The notes beneath the pieces are model-generated. The model saw nothing but the letters and a program-made list of their open reading frames with translations. It made no database searches and was not told the origin of the DNA. 15,134 nt of DNA from JANNAV01 sp031384695 (GTDB taxonomy: Bacteria; Pseudomonadota; Alphaproteobacteria; Rhodobacterales; Rhodobacteraceae). The number at the start of each line of letters is the position of its first letter. The first letter of the stretch is position 1. This document shows, in pieces, positions 1 through 7,334 of this stretch. Made by a program: the position numbers and the translations under genes. Where the stretch lies: NCBI GenBank assembly GCA_031384695.1, contig JANNAV010000078.1, positions 1 to 15,134 of the forward strand. Reading direction: 5' to 3'.

Positions 1-516
1 GGCGAAATGGCCAAGGCGCTGACAGCCCCGCAGGCGTTTTCGGAATATGCGCCGAAAATCGAAACCCTGCAAATCCCCACCGACAAGATCCGTGAAGTCA
101 TCGGGTCCGGCGGCAAGGTGATCCGCGAGATCGTGGAACTTTCCGGTGCCAAGGTCGATATCAACGACGAGGGCATCATCAAGATCGCCTCGTCCTCGGC
201 CGAGAACATCAAGAAAGCCTATGACATGATCTGGTCCATCGTGGCCGAGCCGGAAGAAGGCAAGATTTACACCGGCCGCGTGGTGAAACTGGTCGATTTC
301 GGCGCTTTCGTGAACTTCTTCGGCAAGCGTGACGGCTTGGTGCATGTCAGCCAGATCGCGGGCAAGCGTCTGAACCACCCGAACGAGTACCTGAAAGAAG
401 GCCAGGAAGTGAAAGTGAAACTCCTCGGCTTCGACGATCGCGGCAAGGTGCGCCTTGGCATGAAGATGGTCGATCAGGAAACCGGCCTCGAAATAGCCGA
501 AACCGCCGAGGCATAA
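1..516 (+). CDS. pnp: Polyribonucleotide nucleotidyltransferase (PNPase), C-terminal part
   Basis: This is the 3' end of pnp; the reading frame is open at base 1, so the catalytic RNase PH domains lie outside the window. PNPase is a phosphorolytic 3'-5' exoribonuclease acting in cytoplasmic RNA decay. The visible 171 residues hold the two RNA-binding domains. First is a KH domain (about residues 18-80) with the GxxG loop read as IGSGGKVI. Then comes an S1 domain (about residues 84-155) with the VDFGAFVNF strand and the DGLVHVSQI motif. The TAA stop is followed 20 bases later by a strong hairpin. The family match is very clear. The first in-frame ATG, at base 7, is internal and not the gene start. 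Confidence 0.97.
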   Translation, partial: GEMAKALTAPQAFSEYAPKIETLQIPTDKIREVIGSGGKVIREIVELSGAKVDINDEGIIKIASSSAENIKKAYDMIWSIVAEPEEGKIYTGRVVKLVDFGAFVNFFGKRDGLVHVSQIAGKRLNHPNEYLKEGQEVKVKLLGFDDRGKVRLGMKMVDQETGLEIAETAEA

Positions 517-535
517 GGCCTGCCCAATCCCAGAC

Positions 536-565
536 AAAGGCCCCGGTGGCAACGCCGGGGCCTTT
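536..565 (+). terminator. Hairpin terminator after pnp, possibly bidirectional
   Basis: An 11-bp perfect stem (AAAGGCCCCGG paired with CCGGGGCCTTT) encloses an 8-base loop, 20 bases after the pnp stop. The U tract is only three bases, but the A/T-flanked GC stem is symmetrical. It lies between convergent genes (pnp on + and the zinc-ribbon gene on -), so it could end transcription from both sides. Confidence 0.8.
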
Positions 566-582
566 GTGCACGCCGTGTTGCC

Positions 583-816
583 CTATGCCCGTACGGCCTT
601 GCTGATCCGCTGCATCGCGAACTTGCCACAGCCGGTGCACCGCATCCCCGTCAGCGGCCTGCCAGCCGCACGCCAGCGCATGCCGCCCAGTTCCCAGATA
701 TTGCTGATATTGCCGCAGCGGGTGCATTCCGTCACCCACAAGCGCGAATCCCGCTCGGCGTCATCGCGCCAGCTTTGCGGCATCATCCCTAAAACCAGCG
801 CGCGCAGAAACGGCAT
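583..816 (-). CDS. Small zinc-ribbon-like protein
   Basis: A 77-residue protein with two CxxC knuckles (C31/C34 in CTRCG and C60/C63 in CTGCG), spaced as in a zinc ribbon. No enzyme motif or membrane segment is visible. I recognise it only as the kind of small conserved protein common in Rhodobacteraceae; its function is unknown. The ATG at 816 is preferred because a GGGGG Shine-Dalgarno-like run lies just upstream and the protein then begins MPFLRALVLG. The longer frame to 942 adds a low-complexity, Arg-rich N-terminus that overlaps the upstream gene. It is the last gene of a four-gene minus-strand run, 49 bases after the secreted protein at 866-1219. Nucleic-acid or protein binding is possible but unproven. 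Confidence 0.7.
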   Translation of the reverse strand: MPFLRALVLGMMPQSWRDDAERDSRLWVTECTRCGNISNIWELGGMRWRAAGRPLTGMRCTGCGKFAMQRISKAVRA

Positions 817-865
817 GCCAACCCCCAGTTTTCCGCGCTCCGCCAAACCGCTTGCGCGGCCCCGC

Positions 866-1219
866 CTACATCGGCACCAGAACCTCGGTGCCCACTGCAT
901 TGGTGCCGGCGATGGTCCAACTGCCCACCAGACTGCCATCATCCTGTACCATATAGATGATCAGCCCCACCTTGCCCTGCAACTCATAGGCCGCCGTAAA
1001 AGCATTGCCATCGCGCATGCAGATGCCGGATGAAACCGAAGGGCCGGTGGTCCAGACGATCTCGCAGGTCACCTCGCTGGTCAGGGTGATCTCTGCAGTG
1101 CCGCCATAAGGCACCCCGTTGAAATTGGTGCCTTCCACCGAATAGCTGCCACCGATCGCCTGCGCCACAACAGGGCCGGCACAAACCGCAAAACAAACCG
1201 CAAGTACGAAGCGTCGCAT
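866..1219 (-). CDS. Small secreted beta-rich protein, paralogue B
   Basis: A 117-residue protein with a Sec signal peptide (MRRF, then a hydrophobic stretch, probable cleavage after VVA at about residue 19). The mature part is rich in alternating beta-strand residues, with two cysteines (C52, C67) that could form a disulfide in the periplasm. It aligns without gaps to the protein at 2354-2713; about half of the roughly 98 mature positions are identical by hand count. Shared blocks are EGTNF, CEI, CMR, AFTAAY and the near-C-terminal WTI. The start at 1219 has an excellent ribosome site (GGAGGGAG, then ATTTTT, then ATG). The SDR gene ends 49 bases upstream, so co-transcription is likely. The family's function is not known to me; an envelope or binding role is only a guess. 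Confidence 0.82.
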   Translation of the reverse strand: MRRFVLAVCFAVCAGPVVAQAIGGSYSVEGTNFNGVPYGGTAEITLTSEVTCEIVWTTGPSVSSGICMRDGNAFTAAYELQGKVGLIIYMVQDDGSLVGSWTIAGTNAVGTEVLVPM

Positions 1220-1268
1220 AAAAATCTCCCTCCGCTTTTTTCAGAATGGTGAAACGATAGCGAAAACG

Positions 1269-2312
1269 CTAGGGAAGTAAAGAAATATGCCCCCACTTCA
1301 CCAGATCGGCGAGCGTGTCGGTGAGCGTCACCGCCGCTGGCCGGTACATCAGCCCCAACTCGCGCCGCGATTTGCCGTTGTCATAATGCGGCACCCGCCC
1401 CAGATGGCTGCGCAGATAGCTGCCCGTGCCCTGCGGCTGAGTATAACTGGCCAGCATCATCACCCGTGTGCCGAACCCGCCGCTCAGATCCAGCTTCGGC
1501 AGCTTGCCCGAAAACCCTTCCGCCCGCATCTGCGCCATCACCTCGCGCATGCTCAGGTTGCCCGATACGCACAGATACCGCCCATGGGCGCCTGCCACAT
1601 TCATCGCCGCCACATGCGCCGCCGCCACATCGCGCACATCGACCAACCCCCATGTCAGCGCCAGCACCGCCGGATAAGCCCCTTTCAGCATATCGACAAA
1701 AATCTGCGGCGAGGTGTTCACCGCCCGTGTATGCGATGGCCCGGTCACCAGAAACGGATTGATCACCACCAGATCAAAGCCCGGCTTTTCGCGCGCCATG
1801 AACTCCCAGGCCGCCCGCTCGGCCATCGTCTTGGAATAATAATAGGGATTGCGCGTCAGGCTGGATTTTTCGTTCCAGTCGGCCTCGGTCAGCACCTGCG
1901 CGCCCGGCTCGTCCGTCACCGCCGCCACGGACGAGGTCAGCACCACCCGCTTCACCCGCCCATGCGCCGCCGCCGCCCGCAACATGGCAAGCGTGCCCTG
2001 CACCGCAGGGTCCACCAGATCGCGCTGCGGATCGGCCACATTCACCACATAGGGGCTGGCCAGATGCTGGATCACATCGACATCGGCATGCGCCATGAAC
2101 GGGTCCGCCCCGTTCAGATTCGCCCCGTTCAGGTCTGCCGCCACCAGCAACAGGTTTTCTGCCCCCGGCATCGCCCGCAAATGCGCCACCTTGGCGCTGT
2201 CCGAAACATCGCGCACTGTGCCCACTACCTGATGTCCCTCGGCCAGCAACTGCGCAATCACATGCCCCGCGATGAACCCCGAGGCCCCGCTGACCAGAAC
2301 TTTCCGCTGCAA
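1269..2312 (-). CDS. Extended SDR, NAD(P)-dependent aldehyde reductase / dihydroflavonol-reductase-like
   Basis: A Rossmann-fold reductase of about 347 residues. The N-terminus carries the nucleotide-binding GASGFIAG motif (about residues 9-16), followed by a catalytic TSS strand end (about 126-128) and the YxxxK pair (Y157, K161) inside YYYSKTMAERAAW. That last form is typical of the aldehyde-reductase / dihydroflavonol-4-reductase branch of extended SDRs. The substrate cannot be read from sequence; small aldehydes or ketones are usual. I place the start at the TTG at 2312 because GGAGGG sits exactly six bases upstream and the protein then begins directly before the first beta strand. An ATG at 2339 in the same frame adds nine residues but has a weaker ribosome site. 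It lies between two paralogous secreted-protein genes and is probably co-transcribed with both. Confidence 0.9.
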   Translation of the reverse strand: MQRKVLVSGASGFIAGHVIAQLLAEGHQVVGTVRDVSDSAKVAHLRAMPGAENLLLVAADLNGANLNGADPFMAHADVDVIQHLASPYVVNVADPQRDLVDPAVQGTLAMLRAAAAHGRVKRVVLTSSVAAVTDEPGAQVLTEADWNEKSSLTRNPYYYSKTMAERAAWEFMAREKPGFDLVVINPFLVTGPSHTRAVNTSPQIFVDMLKGAYPAVLALTWGLVDVRDVAAAHVAAMNVAGAHGRYLCVSGNLSMREVMAQMRAEGFSGKLPKLDLSGGFGTRVMMLASYTQPQGTGSYLRSHLGRVPHYDNGKSRRELGLMYRPAAVTLTDTLADLVKWGHISLLP

Positions 2313-2318
2313 AGTGAT

Positions 2319-2324
2319 CCCTCC
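2319..2324 (-). promoter_or_regulatory. Shine-Dalgarno deciding a TTG start
   Basis: On the minus strand this reads GGAGGG, six bases from the TTG at 2312. It is the strongest ribosome site near the SDR gene and argues for the non-ATG start over the upstream ATG at 2339. Confidence 0.6.
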
Positions 2325-2353
2325 GATCTGGCCGAACATCGCGCCACCGCCGT

Positions 2354-2713
2354 TCAGTCGGCCTTGCGCGCCAGCACTTCAACACCAACCCCCTCGGCAC
2401 CCGAAATCGTCCAGGCGCCAACCAGCGTGCCATCCGCCTGAAGCTGATACAAGATGATGCCAATCGCCTCGCCCGCCTGATACGCGGCGGTAAAGGCGGT
2501 GCCGCTGCGCATGCAGGTGCCTTTTGTGGTGTTCTTGCCGGATATCCAGGTGATTTCACAGGCGATATCGCTGGAAATCACGATCTCCACCTGCCCGCCG
2601 TAAGTGCTGCCGTCAAAGTTGGTGCCTTCAAGCGTGTAAGCGCCACCGATATCCTGCGCCGCCGCCATAAAGGCCCAGCCGGTAAATCCCACCGCAAGTG
2701 CGCTGCTCCGCAT
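2354..2713 (-). CDS. Small secreted beta-rich protein, paralogue A
   Basis: A 119-residue protein with a signal peptide ending near MAAA (cleavage before the Gln at residue 20). Its mature domain is clearly paralogous to that of 866-1219: the same length, no gaps, and cysteines at the same positions 52 and 67. Blocks such as EGTNF, YGG, CEI, CMR, AFTAAY and WTI are shared. It has no recognised catalytic motif. The start is supported by GAGGG seven bases upstream. It is the first gene of the minus-strand run, with its stop 41 bases before the TTG start of the SDR. The duplication bracketing the SDR suggests a local tandem duplication. The function is unknown to me; export to the periplasm is well supported. 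Confidence 0.82.
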   Translation of the reverse strand: MRSSALAVGFTGWAFMAAAQDIGGAYTLEGTNFDGSTYGGQVEIVISSDIACEITWISGKNTTKGTCMRSGTAFTAAYQAGEAIGIILYQLQADGTLVGAWTISGAEGVGVEVLARKAD

Positions 2714-2758
2714 GCCAGTACCCTCATGAATATGCCAGCAAAAGGGTATAGCAAAGCG

Positions 2759-2776
2759 GCCCCCTGTAAAGGGGGC
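2759..2776 (-). terminator. GC hairpin after the peroxiredoxin gene
   Basis: A 6-bp stem GCCCCC / GGGGGC around a six-base loop lies 13 bases past the peroxiredoxin stop on the minus strand. The bases after it (CCGCTTTGC) give only a poor U tract, so termination may be partial, allowing read-through into the secreted-protein run. Confidence 0.45.
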
Positions 2777-2788
2777 GCGCCGTTGGAT

Positions 2789-3451
2789 TTAACCCTGCGC
2801 GGGGGCCTTGGCAAAGCGAAGGTAGGGCAGCTTGATATCCAGCGGGCCAAATTTTGCCTCGGCCTGCTCGTTATTCAGGCTCAGCGCCACAATCACATCC
2901 TGCCCCGGTATCCAGTTGGCGGGCGTGGCAATCGGCACCCCGTCGGTCGCCCGCACCGCATCCAGCGCCCGCAGAATTTCGGCAAAGTTGCGCCCCACCG
3001 ACATCGGATAAGTCATCGTCAGCTTTACCTTCTTGTCCGGCCCGATGATGTAAACCGTCCGCACCGTGGCGGTATGGGCCGGTGCGCGGCCTTCGGTCGG
3101 CAGATAGAACTCGGCCGGCAGCATGTCATAGGCCTTGGCCACCGTCAGGCTGGTGTCGTCAATGATCGGAAAATCCGCAGGCGCGCCGCCAAACGCCTCG
3201 ATATCGCGCTTCCACTTGTCGTGATCCGCCACCGAATCAACCGACACCCCGATCACCTTGGTGTGCCGCTTGGCAAACTCGCCCGCCAACTGCGCCACCG
3301 CGCCAAATTCCGTGGTGCAAACCGGCGTGAAATCACGCGGATGCGAGAAAACAATGGCATAGCCACCGTCAAGCCACTCATGAAACCTGATCTCCCCCGC
3401 CGTTGACTGAGCGGTAAAATCCGGCGCGATATCGTTGATACGTATGGACAT
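2789..3451 (-). CDS. 1-Cys peroxiredoxin (Prx6 type)
   Basis: A 220-residue thiol peroxidase that reduces H2O2 and organic hydroperoxides in the cytoplasm. The peroxidatic cysteine is C45 in the FTPVCTTE signature. No other cysteine occurs in the protein, so it is a true 1-Cys enzyme needing an external thiol for recycling. The C-terminal extension typical of the Prx6 branch (about residues 165-220) is present, and the length fits this class (about 215-225). The start at 3451 has AGGGAG about seven bases upstream. It is transcribed away from the aldehyde dehydrogenase, from a 249-base divergent region that may carry both promoters. Redox control (for example OxyR-type) is plausible but no site is evident. 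Confidence 0.95.
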   Translation of the reverse strand: MSIRINDIAPDFTAQSTAGEIRFHEWLDGGYAIVFSHPRDFTPVCTTEFGAVAQLAGEFAKRHTKVIGVSVDSVADHDKWKRDIEAFGGAPADFPIIDDTSLTVAKAYDMLPAEFYLPTEGRAPAHTATVRTVYIIGPDKKVKLTMTYPMSVGRNFAEILRALDAVRATDGVPIATPANWIPGQDVIVALSLNNEQAEAKFGPLDIKLPYLRFAKAPAQG

Positions 3452-3622
3452 GGTGCGCTCCCTGCGGCTGTTACACTCGGCAAGATATAGCGATACCAGA
3501 ACAAAGTTTCATCGGCCAGCATAACCCCCGGCAACAATCGGGAAAACCTTCCGCCAAATGCGCGTCCGCCCCAACGCCATCCCCGCACCCCGGTGTTTCG
3601 CCCGATCCGGTTCCTTCGCAAA

Positions 3623-3641
3623 GCCGACATTCCCTGTCGGC
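3623..3641. promoter_or_regulatory. Inverted repeat upstream of the aldehyde dehydrogenase
   Basis: A perfect 7-bp inverted repeat, GCCGACA and TGTCGGC, is separated by TTCCC. It ends 59 bases before the aldehyde dehydrogenase start, inside the divergent region shared with the peroxiredoxin gene. It may be an operator for a dimeric regulator or an RNA hairpin in the leader. Confidence 0.35.
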
Positions 3642-3700
3642 GCTCTGCTTGCGCCCGCACCCCCAAACTGCGAAAACATGACCAAATCAGGGAGGCACCG

Positions 3701-5155
3701 ATGCTCATCAAACGCAATTTCTACATCAACGGCCAATGGACAGCCCCCGTCACCCCCCGTGATTGCGAGGTGATCGACCCCTCTACGGAAGAGCCTTGCG
3801 CCATCATTTCGCTGGGGGCCGAGGCCGATACCAACGCCGCCGTGGCCGCCGCTTTGGCCGCTTTCCCCGCATGGGCCGCCACCCCTCCGGCCACCCGCCG
3901 CGCCGCCATCGTCCGCATCCTTGAACAGTACGAGCTGCGCCTCGAAGAACTGGCCGCAGCCATCGCCATGGAAATGGGCGCGCCCATCGACATGGCCCGC
4001 GCCTCGCAGGCTCCCTGCCTGCCCTGGCACACCACCAACTTCCTCACCGCGTTTGACGCCATCGAATGGGTCCGCCCGCTTGGCCCCCACGCGCCCGATG
4101 ACCGCATCGCGCTGGAGCCCATCGGCGTTGTCGGCCTGATCACGCCGTGGAACTGGCCGATGAACCAGATCGCGCTCAAGGCGATCCCGGCCATGCTCGC
4201 GGGCTGCACCTGTGTGATGAAACCGTCCGAGGAGAGCCCGCTCGACGCGATGCTGTTTGCCGAGTTTTGCCACGACGCGGGCATCCCTGCGGGCGTCTTC
4301 AACCTTGTGAACGGCGACGGCCCCGGCGTCGGCGCCGTCCTTTCCAGCCACCCTGATGTTCAGATGATCTCCTTCACCGGCTCCACCCGCGCCGGCCGCG
4401 CCATCTCCATCGCCGCCGCCGGAACCCTGAAACGCGTCACGCTGGAACTGGGTGGCAAAGGCGCCAATCTGATCTTCGCCGATGCCGATGACCGCGCGGT
4501 CGAACGCGGCGTGCGCCACATGATGAACAACTCCGGCCAATCCTGCAACGCGCCCAGCCGCATGCTGGTCGAACGCATCGCCTATGACCGCGCCGTCACC
4601 ATCGCCACCGAAATTGCCAACTCGATCAAGGTCGGTTCGGCGCATCAGCCCGGCAAACACATTGGCCCGGTAGTAAACAAACGCCAGTGGGATCAGATCC
4701 AGGGCTATATCCAGAAAGGTATCGACGAAGGCGCGCGTCTTGTCGCAGGCGGCCCCGGCCTGCCTGATGGTGTCAACCGTGGCTATTTCGTCAAACCCAC
4801 GGTGTTCGCCGATGTCACCCCCGGCATGACGATCGAGCGCGAGGAAATCTTCGGCCCGGTCCTGTCGATCATCCCGTTTGACACCGAGGAAGACGCCATC
4901 CGCATCGCCAACGATACCCCCTACGGCCTTGCCAACTACGTCCAGTCGCAGGACGGCGCCCGCCGCAACCGCCTCTCGCGCGCTCTCCGCGCCGGCATGG
5001 TCGAGATGAACGGCCAGTCGCGCGGTGCGGGCGCGCCGTTTGGTGGCGTCAAATCCTCGGGCCGCGCCCGCGAAGGCGGCCATTGGGGCCTTGAGGAGTT
5101 CCTCGAAGTCAAGGCGATCTCCGGCTGGGACAGCGAACAGATTGCCGCCGAATAA
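3701..5155 (+). CDS. NAD(P)+-dependent aldehyde dehydrogenase
   Basis: A 484-residue ALDH-superfamily enzyme oxidising an aldehyde to the acid with NAD(P)+ in the cytoplasm. The full catalytic set is present: N151 in PWNWP, E249 in LELGGKG and nucleophile C282 in SGQSCN. The KPSEESP cofactor-binding segment, the EEIFGPVLSI motif and the C-terminal PFGGVKSSG loop also fit. The substrate is not readable; the GQSCNAPSR context is seen in general-purpose rather than methylmalonate-type ALDHs. The start at 3701 is chosen for its perfect AGGGAGG site five bases upstream; the frame continues to an ATG at 3593 but without a ribosome site and with a Cys/Arg-rich tail. It sits 202 bases ahead of a flavoprotein oxidoreductase on the same strand, suggesting a shared catabolic route. 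Confidence 0.95.
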   Translation: MLIKRNFYINGQWTAPVTPRDCEVIDPSTEEPCAIISLGAEADTNAAVAAALAAFPAWAATPPATRRAAIVRILEQYELRLEELAAAIAMEMGAPIDMARASQAPCLPWHTTNFLTAFDAIEWVRPLGPHAPDDRIALEPIGVVGLITPWNWPMNQIALKAIPAMLAGCTCVMKPSEESPLDAMLFAEFCHDAGIPAGVFNLVNGDGPGVGAVLSSHPDVQMISFTGSTRAGRAISIAAAGTLKRVTLELGGKGANLIFADADDRAVERGVRHMMNNSGQSCNAPSRMLVERIAYDRAVTIATEIANSIKVGSAHQPGKHIGPVVNKRQWDQIQGYIQKGIDEGARLVAGGPGLPDGVNRGYFVKPTVFADVTPGMTIEREEIFGPVLSIIPFDTEEDAIRIANDTPYGLANYVQSQDGARRNRLSRALRAGMVEMNGQSRGAGAPFGGVKSSGRAREGGHWGLEEFLEVKAISGWDSEQIAAE

Positions 5156-5326
5156 GGCGGGCGGCCAACGCCCATCAGCATCTGCCCTATCGCACCGACT
5201 GCGCCACTGCCGCCGCTTCTGCGCTCATTAACCACGGGTGAAAACCTTGCCGAATGGCGGGCAGGCGCGCGAAAGCCTGAACATCCGCGTATGCATAAAA
5301 AACCATACCGGTTACATACACCTTTG

Positions 5327-5337
5327 TTGACCGTCAA
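5327..5337. promoter_or_regulatory. Short palindrome in the flavoprotein leader
   Basis: TTGAC and GTCAA face each other around a single C, 20 bases before the ATG at 5358 and just upstream of its ribosome site (GGAGG). It could be an operator half-site pair or part of a -35 element. The rest of the gap 5156-5357 shows only a weak 5-bp GGGCG/CGCCC hairpin at 5159-5173 after the aldehyde dehydrogenase stop, and no clear terminator. Confidence 0.25.
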
Positions 5338-5357
5338 ACCTCGTCCCGGAGGCCGCC

Positions 5358-7334
5358 ATGACCCACCATCCCCGCCTGATGCAGCCCCTGCAACTGCGCG
5401 GCCAAACCCTGCGCAACCGCATCGTTTTCGGTGCCCATACCGCCAATATGTCGGACCAGGGAATCCCCGGCCCGCGCTATGAAAAATACCTTTTGGAACG
5501 GGCACTTGGCGGTGCCGCGATGATCGTCGCCGAACCGGTTCCGGTGCACCGAACCGGGGTGCTCACGCGCGGCAATTTCCTCCACTCCACCGACGAGATC
5601 ATCCCGCATTTCCGCAAGATCACCGCCCCCGTGATCGAGGCCGGCGCGGTCATCCTGCAACAGCTCTACCACATTGGCGCCCACGGCGACGCCGACCTAA
5701 GCTTCGCCCCCAACTGGTCCCCCTCCGGCGGCCCAAGCTATCACGACAGCGACGGCTCGCACGCCATGACGCCCGCCGAAATAGACGAGTTGCTCGACGC
5801 CCACGCAGCCGCCGCCTTGCGCGCAAAACGCGCTGGATTTCAAGGGGTTGAGGTGTGGGCCGCCTACCACTCCCTGCTCGATCAGTTCTGGACGCCGTGG
5901 TCCAACAAGCGCACCGATCACTGGGGTGGGACGCTTGAAAACCGCACCCGCTTTTCCCGTACCCTGATCGAACGCATCCGCCGCACCTGCGGCGAAGATT
6001 TCATCATCGGCCTGGCGATCAGCTATTCCACCGCTTATTCCGTCACCCTGTCCGCAGAATCCCTTAGTGAAATCATCGCGTTGCACGATGCAACCGGGCA
6101 TGTCGATTACGTCACCGTCGGCGCGGGCAGCTATCTTGAATTCGAGGCGATCATCCCTCCCTTCACCCATGGCGAAAAGCTGACGGTGCCGCTGACGGCG
6201 CAACTGAAAGGAATTGTTAAACACGCGGTGGTAACTTCCGAGGCGCATATCCGCACGCCCGAAAACGCTGAAACCATAATCTCCACCGGCGAGGCTGATC
6301 TCGTTTCCATCGTACGCGGCCAGATTGCTGATCCGCATCTGGCGCGGAAAACGTCTGAGGGCCGCGCGGAGGATATCCGTTCATGCATTTCGTGCAACCA
6401 GATGTGCTGGGGCCGCCGCAGCCGCGATTACTGGATTTCATGCCTGATCAACCCGTCCGCTGGCCGCGAATGGGAATGGGGCGGCGACCGGTTTACCCCC
6501 AGCAAAACCCCTCAGAATGTGCTGGTGATAGGCGCAGGCCCCGCGGGCCTTGAGGCGGCACGCGTGGCCGCAGAGCGTGGACATCATGTTGAAATCATTG
6601 AAGCTTTATCCCATATCGGCGGGCAGTTTCGCCTTGCAGGTCTGCAACCCCGCCGCGGGCAGATCCTCGATCTGCTGAAGTGGTACGAGGATCAGTTCGC
6701 CAAACTTGGTGTCAAACTGCGGCTCAACAGCTATTTTGAGGCAGCAGAAATCGACGCCCACCCCGCCACTACCCTGATCGTCGCCACCGGTTCGCTTCCC
6801 GACGACAGCGGATTTCAGCGCTGGGTGCCAGCCGAGCCAAGCCTCCCCGGCATCGAACATGGCAACGTCTGGTCGCCCGAATCAGTCCTGCGCCGTGAAG
6901 CGCGCCTTGGCGATGCGGTGGTTGTCTATGATGAAGGCGGCAACTGGCGCGGCGTCGGCACCGCCTGGGCGCTGGCCGAACAAGGCAAACAGGTCACCAT
7001 CGTGACGCCCGATCCTTTCGTCGGCAAAGAGATCGTCCGCACCGCTGCCGACGGCCCTGCACGCCGGGCGATGGCCAAGCTTGGTGTAAAAACACATCCA
7101 GAACATACTGTTACCAGATGGCATGGCAATGGCATAACCATCCGAAACCTGCTGACTGGCGACGAGCAGACCCTGCCAGCGTCGGCCTTGGTGATGGCCA
7201 CAACCAACGTCGCCTACGATCCCTTTCCGGAAAACTTTGCGGGCAAAACCACACACCGGATCGGCGATTGCGCAGCACCGCGCCTTGCCGCCTACGCGTT
7301 CCACGAAGGGCGCAAACTTGCCCTGACGCTTTGA
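5358..7334 (+). CDS. FMN / 4Fe-4S / FAD oxidoreductase (TMADH / 2,4-dienoyl-CoA reductase family)
   Basis: A 658-residue fusion in the usual order. An Old-Yellow-Enzyme-type TIM barrel (about 8-340) carries the SNKRTDHWGGTLENRTRF block. A 4Fe-4S cluster site follows, with C343, C346, C350 and C362. Then comes an FAD/NAD(P)-binding half with GAGPAG at 392-397 and a second nucleotide-binding fold from about 520. Relatives include trimethylamine dehydrogenase, FadH and the StcD-type N-methylproline demethylases. The barrel active-site stretch is unusual: where relatives read AHGYL or AHSYL, this protein has WAAYHSLL (167-174), so the substrate may differ. The start has GGAGG about six bases upstream. 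It follows an aldehyde dehydrogenase; oxidative dealkylation followed by aldehyde oxidation is an inference. Its TGA directly abuts the stop of the convergent pseudouridine synthase. Confidence 0.92.
   Translation: MTHHPRLMQPLQLRGQTLRNRIVFGAHTANMSDQGIPGPRYEKYLLERALGGAAMIVAEPVPVHRTGVLTRGNFLHSTDEIIPHFRKITAPVIEAGAVILQQLYHIGAHGDADLSFAPNWSPSGGPSYHDSDGSHAMTPAEIDELLDAHAAAALRAKRAGFQGVEVWAAYHSLLDQFWTPWSNKRTDHWGGTLENRTRFSRTLIERIRRTCGEDFIIGLAISYSTAYSVTLSAESLSEIIALHDATGHVDYVTVGAGSYLEFEAIIPPFTHGEKLTVPLTAQLKGIVKHAVVTSEAHIRTPENAETIISTGEADLVSIVRGQIADPHLARKTSEGRAEDIRSCISCNQMCWGRRSRDYWISCLINPSAGREWEWGGDRFTPSKTPQNVLVIGAGPAGLEAARVAAERGHHVEIIEALSHIGGQFRLAGLQPRRGQILDLLKWYEDQFAKLGVKLRLNSYFEAAEIDAHPATTLIVATGSLPDDSGFQRWVPAEPSLPGIEHGNVWSPESVLRREARLGDAVVVYDEGGNWRGVGTAWALAEQGKQVTIVTPDPFVGKEIVRTAADGPARRAMAKLGVKTHPEHTVTRWHGNGITIRNLLTGDEQTLPASALVMATTNVAYDPFPENFAGKTTHRIGDCAAPRLAAYAFHEGRKLALTL

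Noticed and set aside
583..942. Longer start for the zinc-ribbon protein
   Set aside because: The added 42 residues overlap the secreted-protein gene and look like a shadow; the ATG at 816 has a better ribosome site.
1258..1271. TAGCG/CGCTA hairpin over the SDR stop codon as a terminator
   Set aside because: Only a 5-bp stem with no U tract, and the next gene follows 49 bases later with a strong ribosome site, so read-through is more likely.
1287..2441. 384-codon frame on the plus strand across the SDR gene
   Set aside because: His/Arg/Pro-rich low-complexity translation, antisense to a clear Rossmann-fold reductase, with no ribosome site.
3509..5083. 524-codon open frame antisense to the aldehyde dehydrogenase
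   Set aside because: It is the mirror of a gene with full catalytic motifs; its Gly/Ala/Asp/Arg-rich composition, lack of domains and overlap with the peroxiredoxin divergent region are typical of GC-rich shadow frames.
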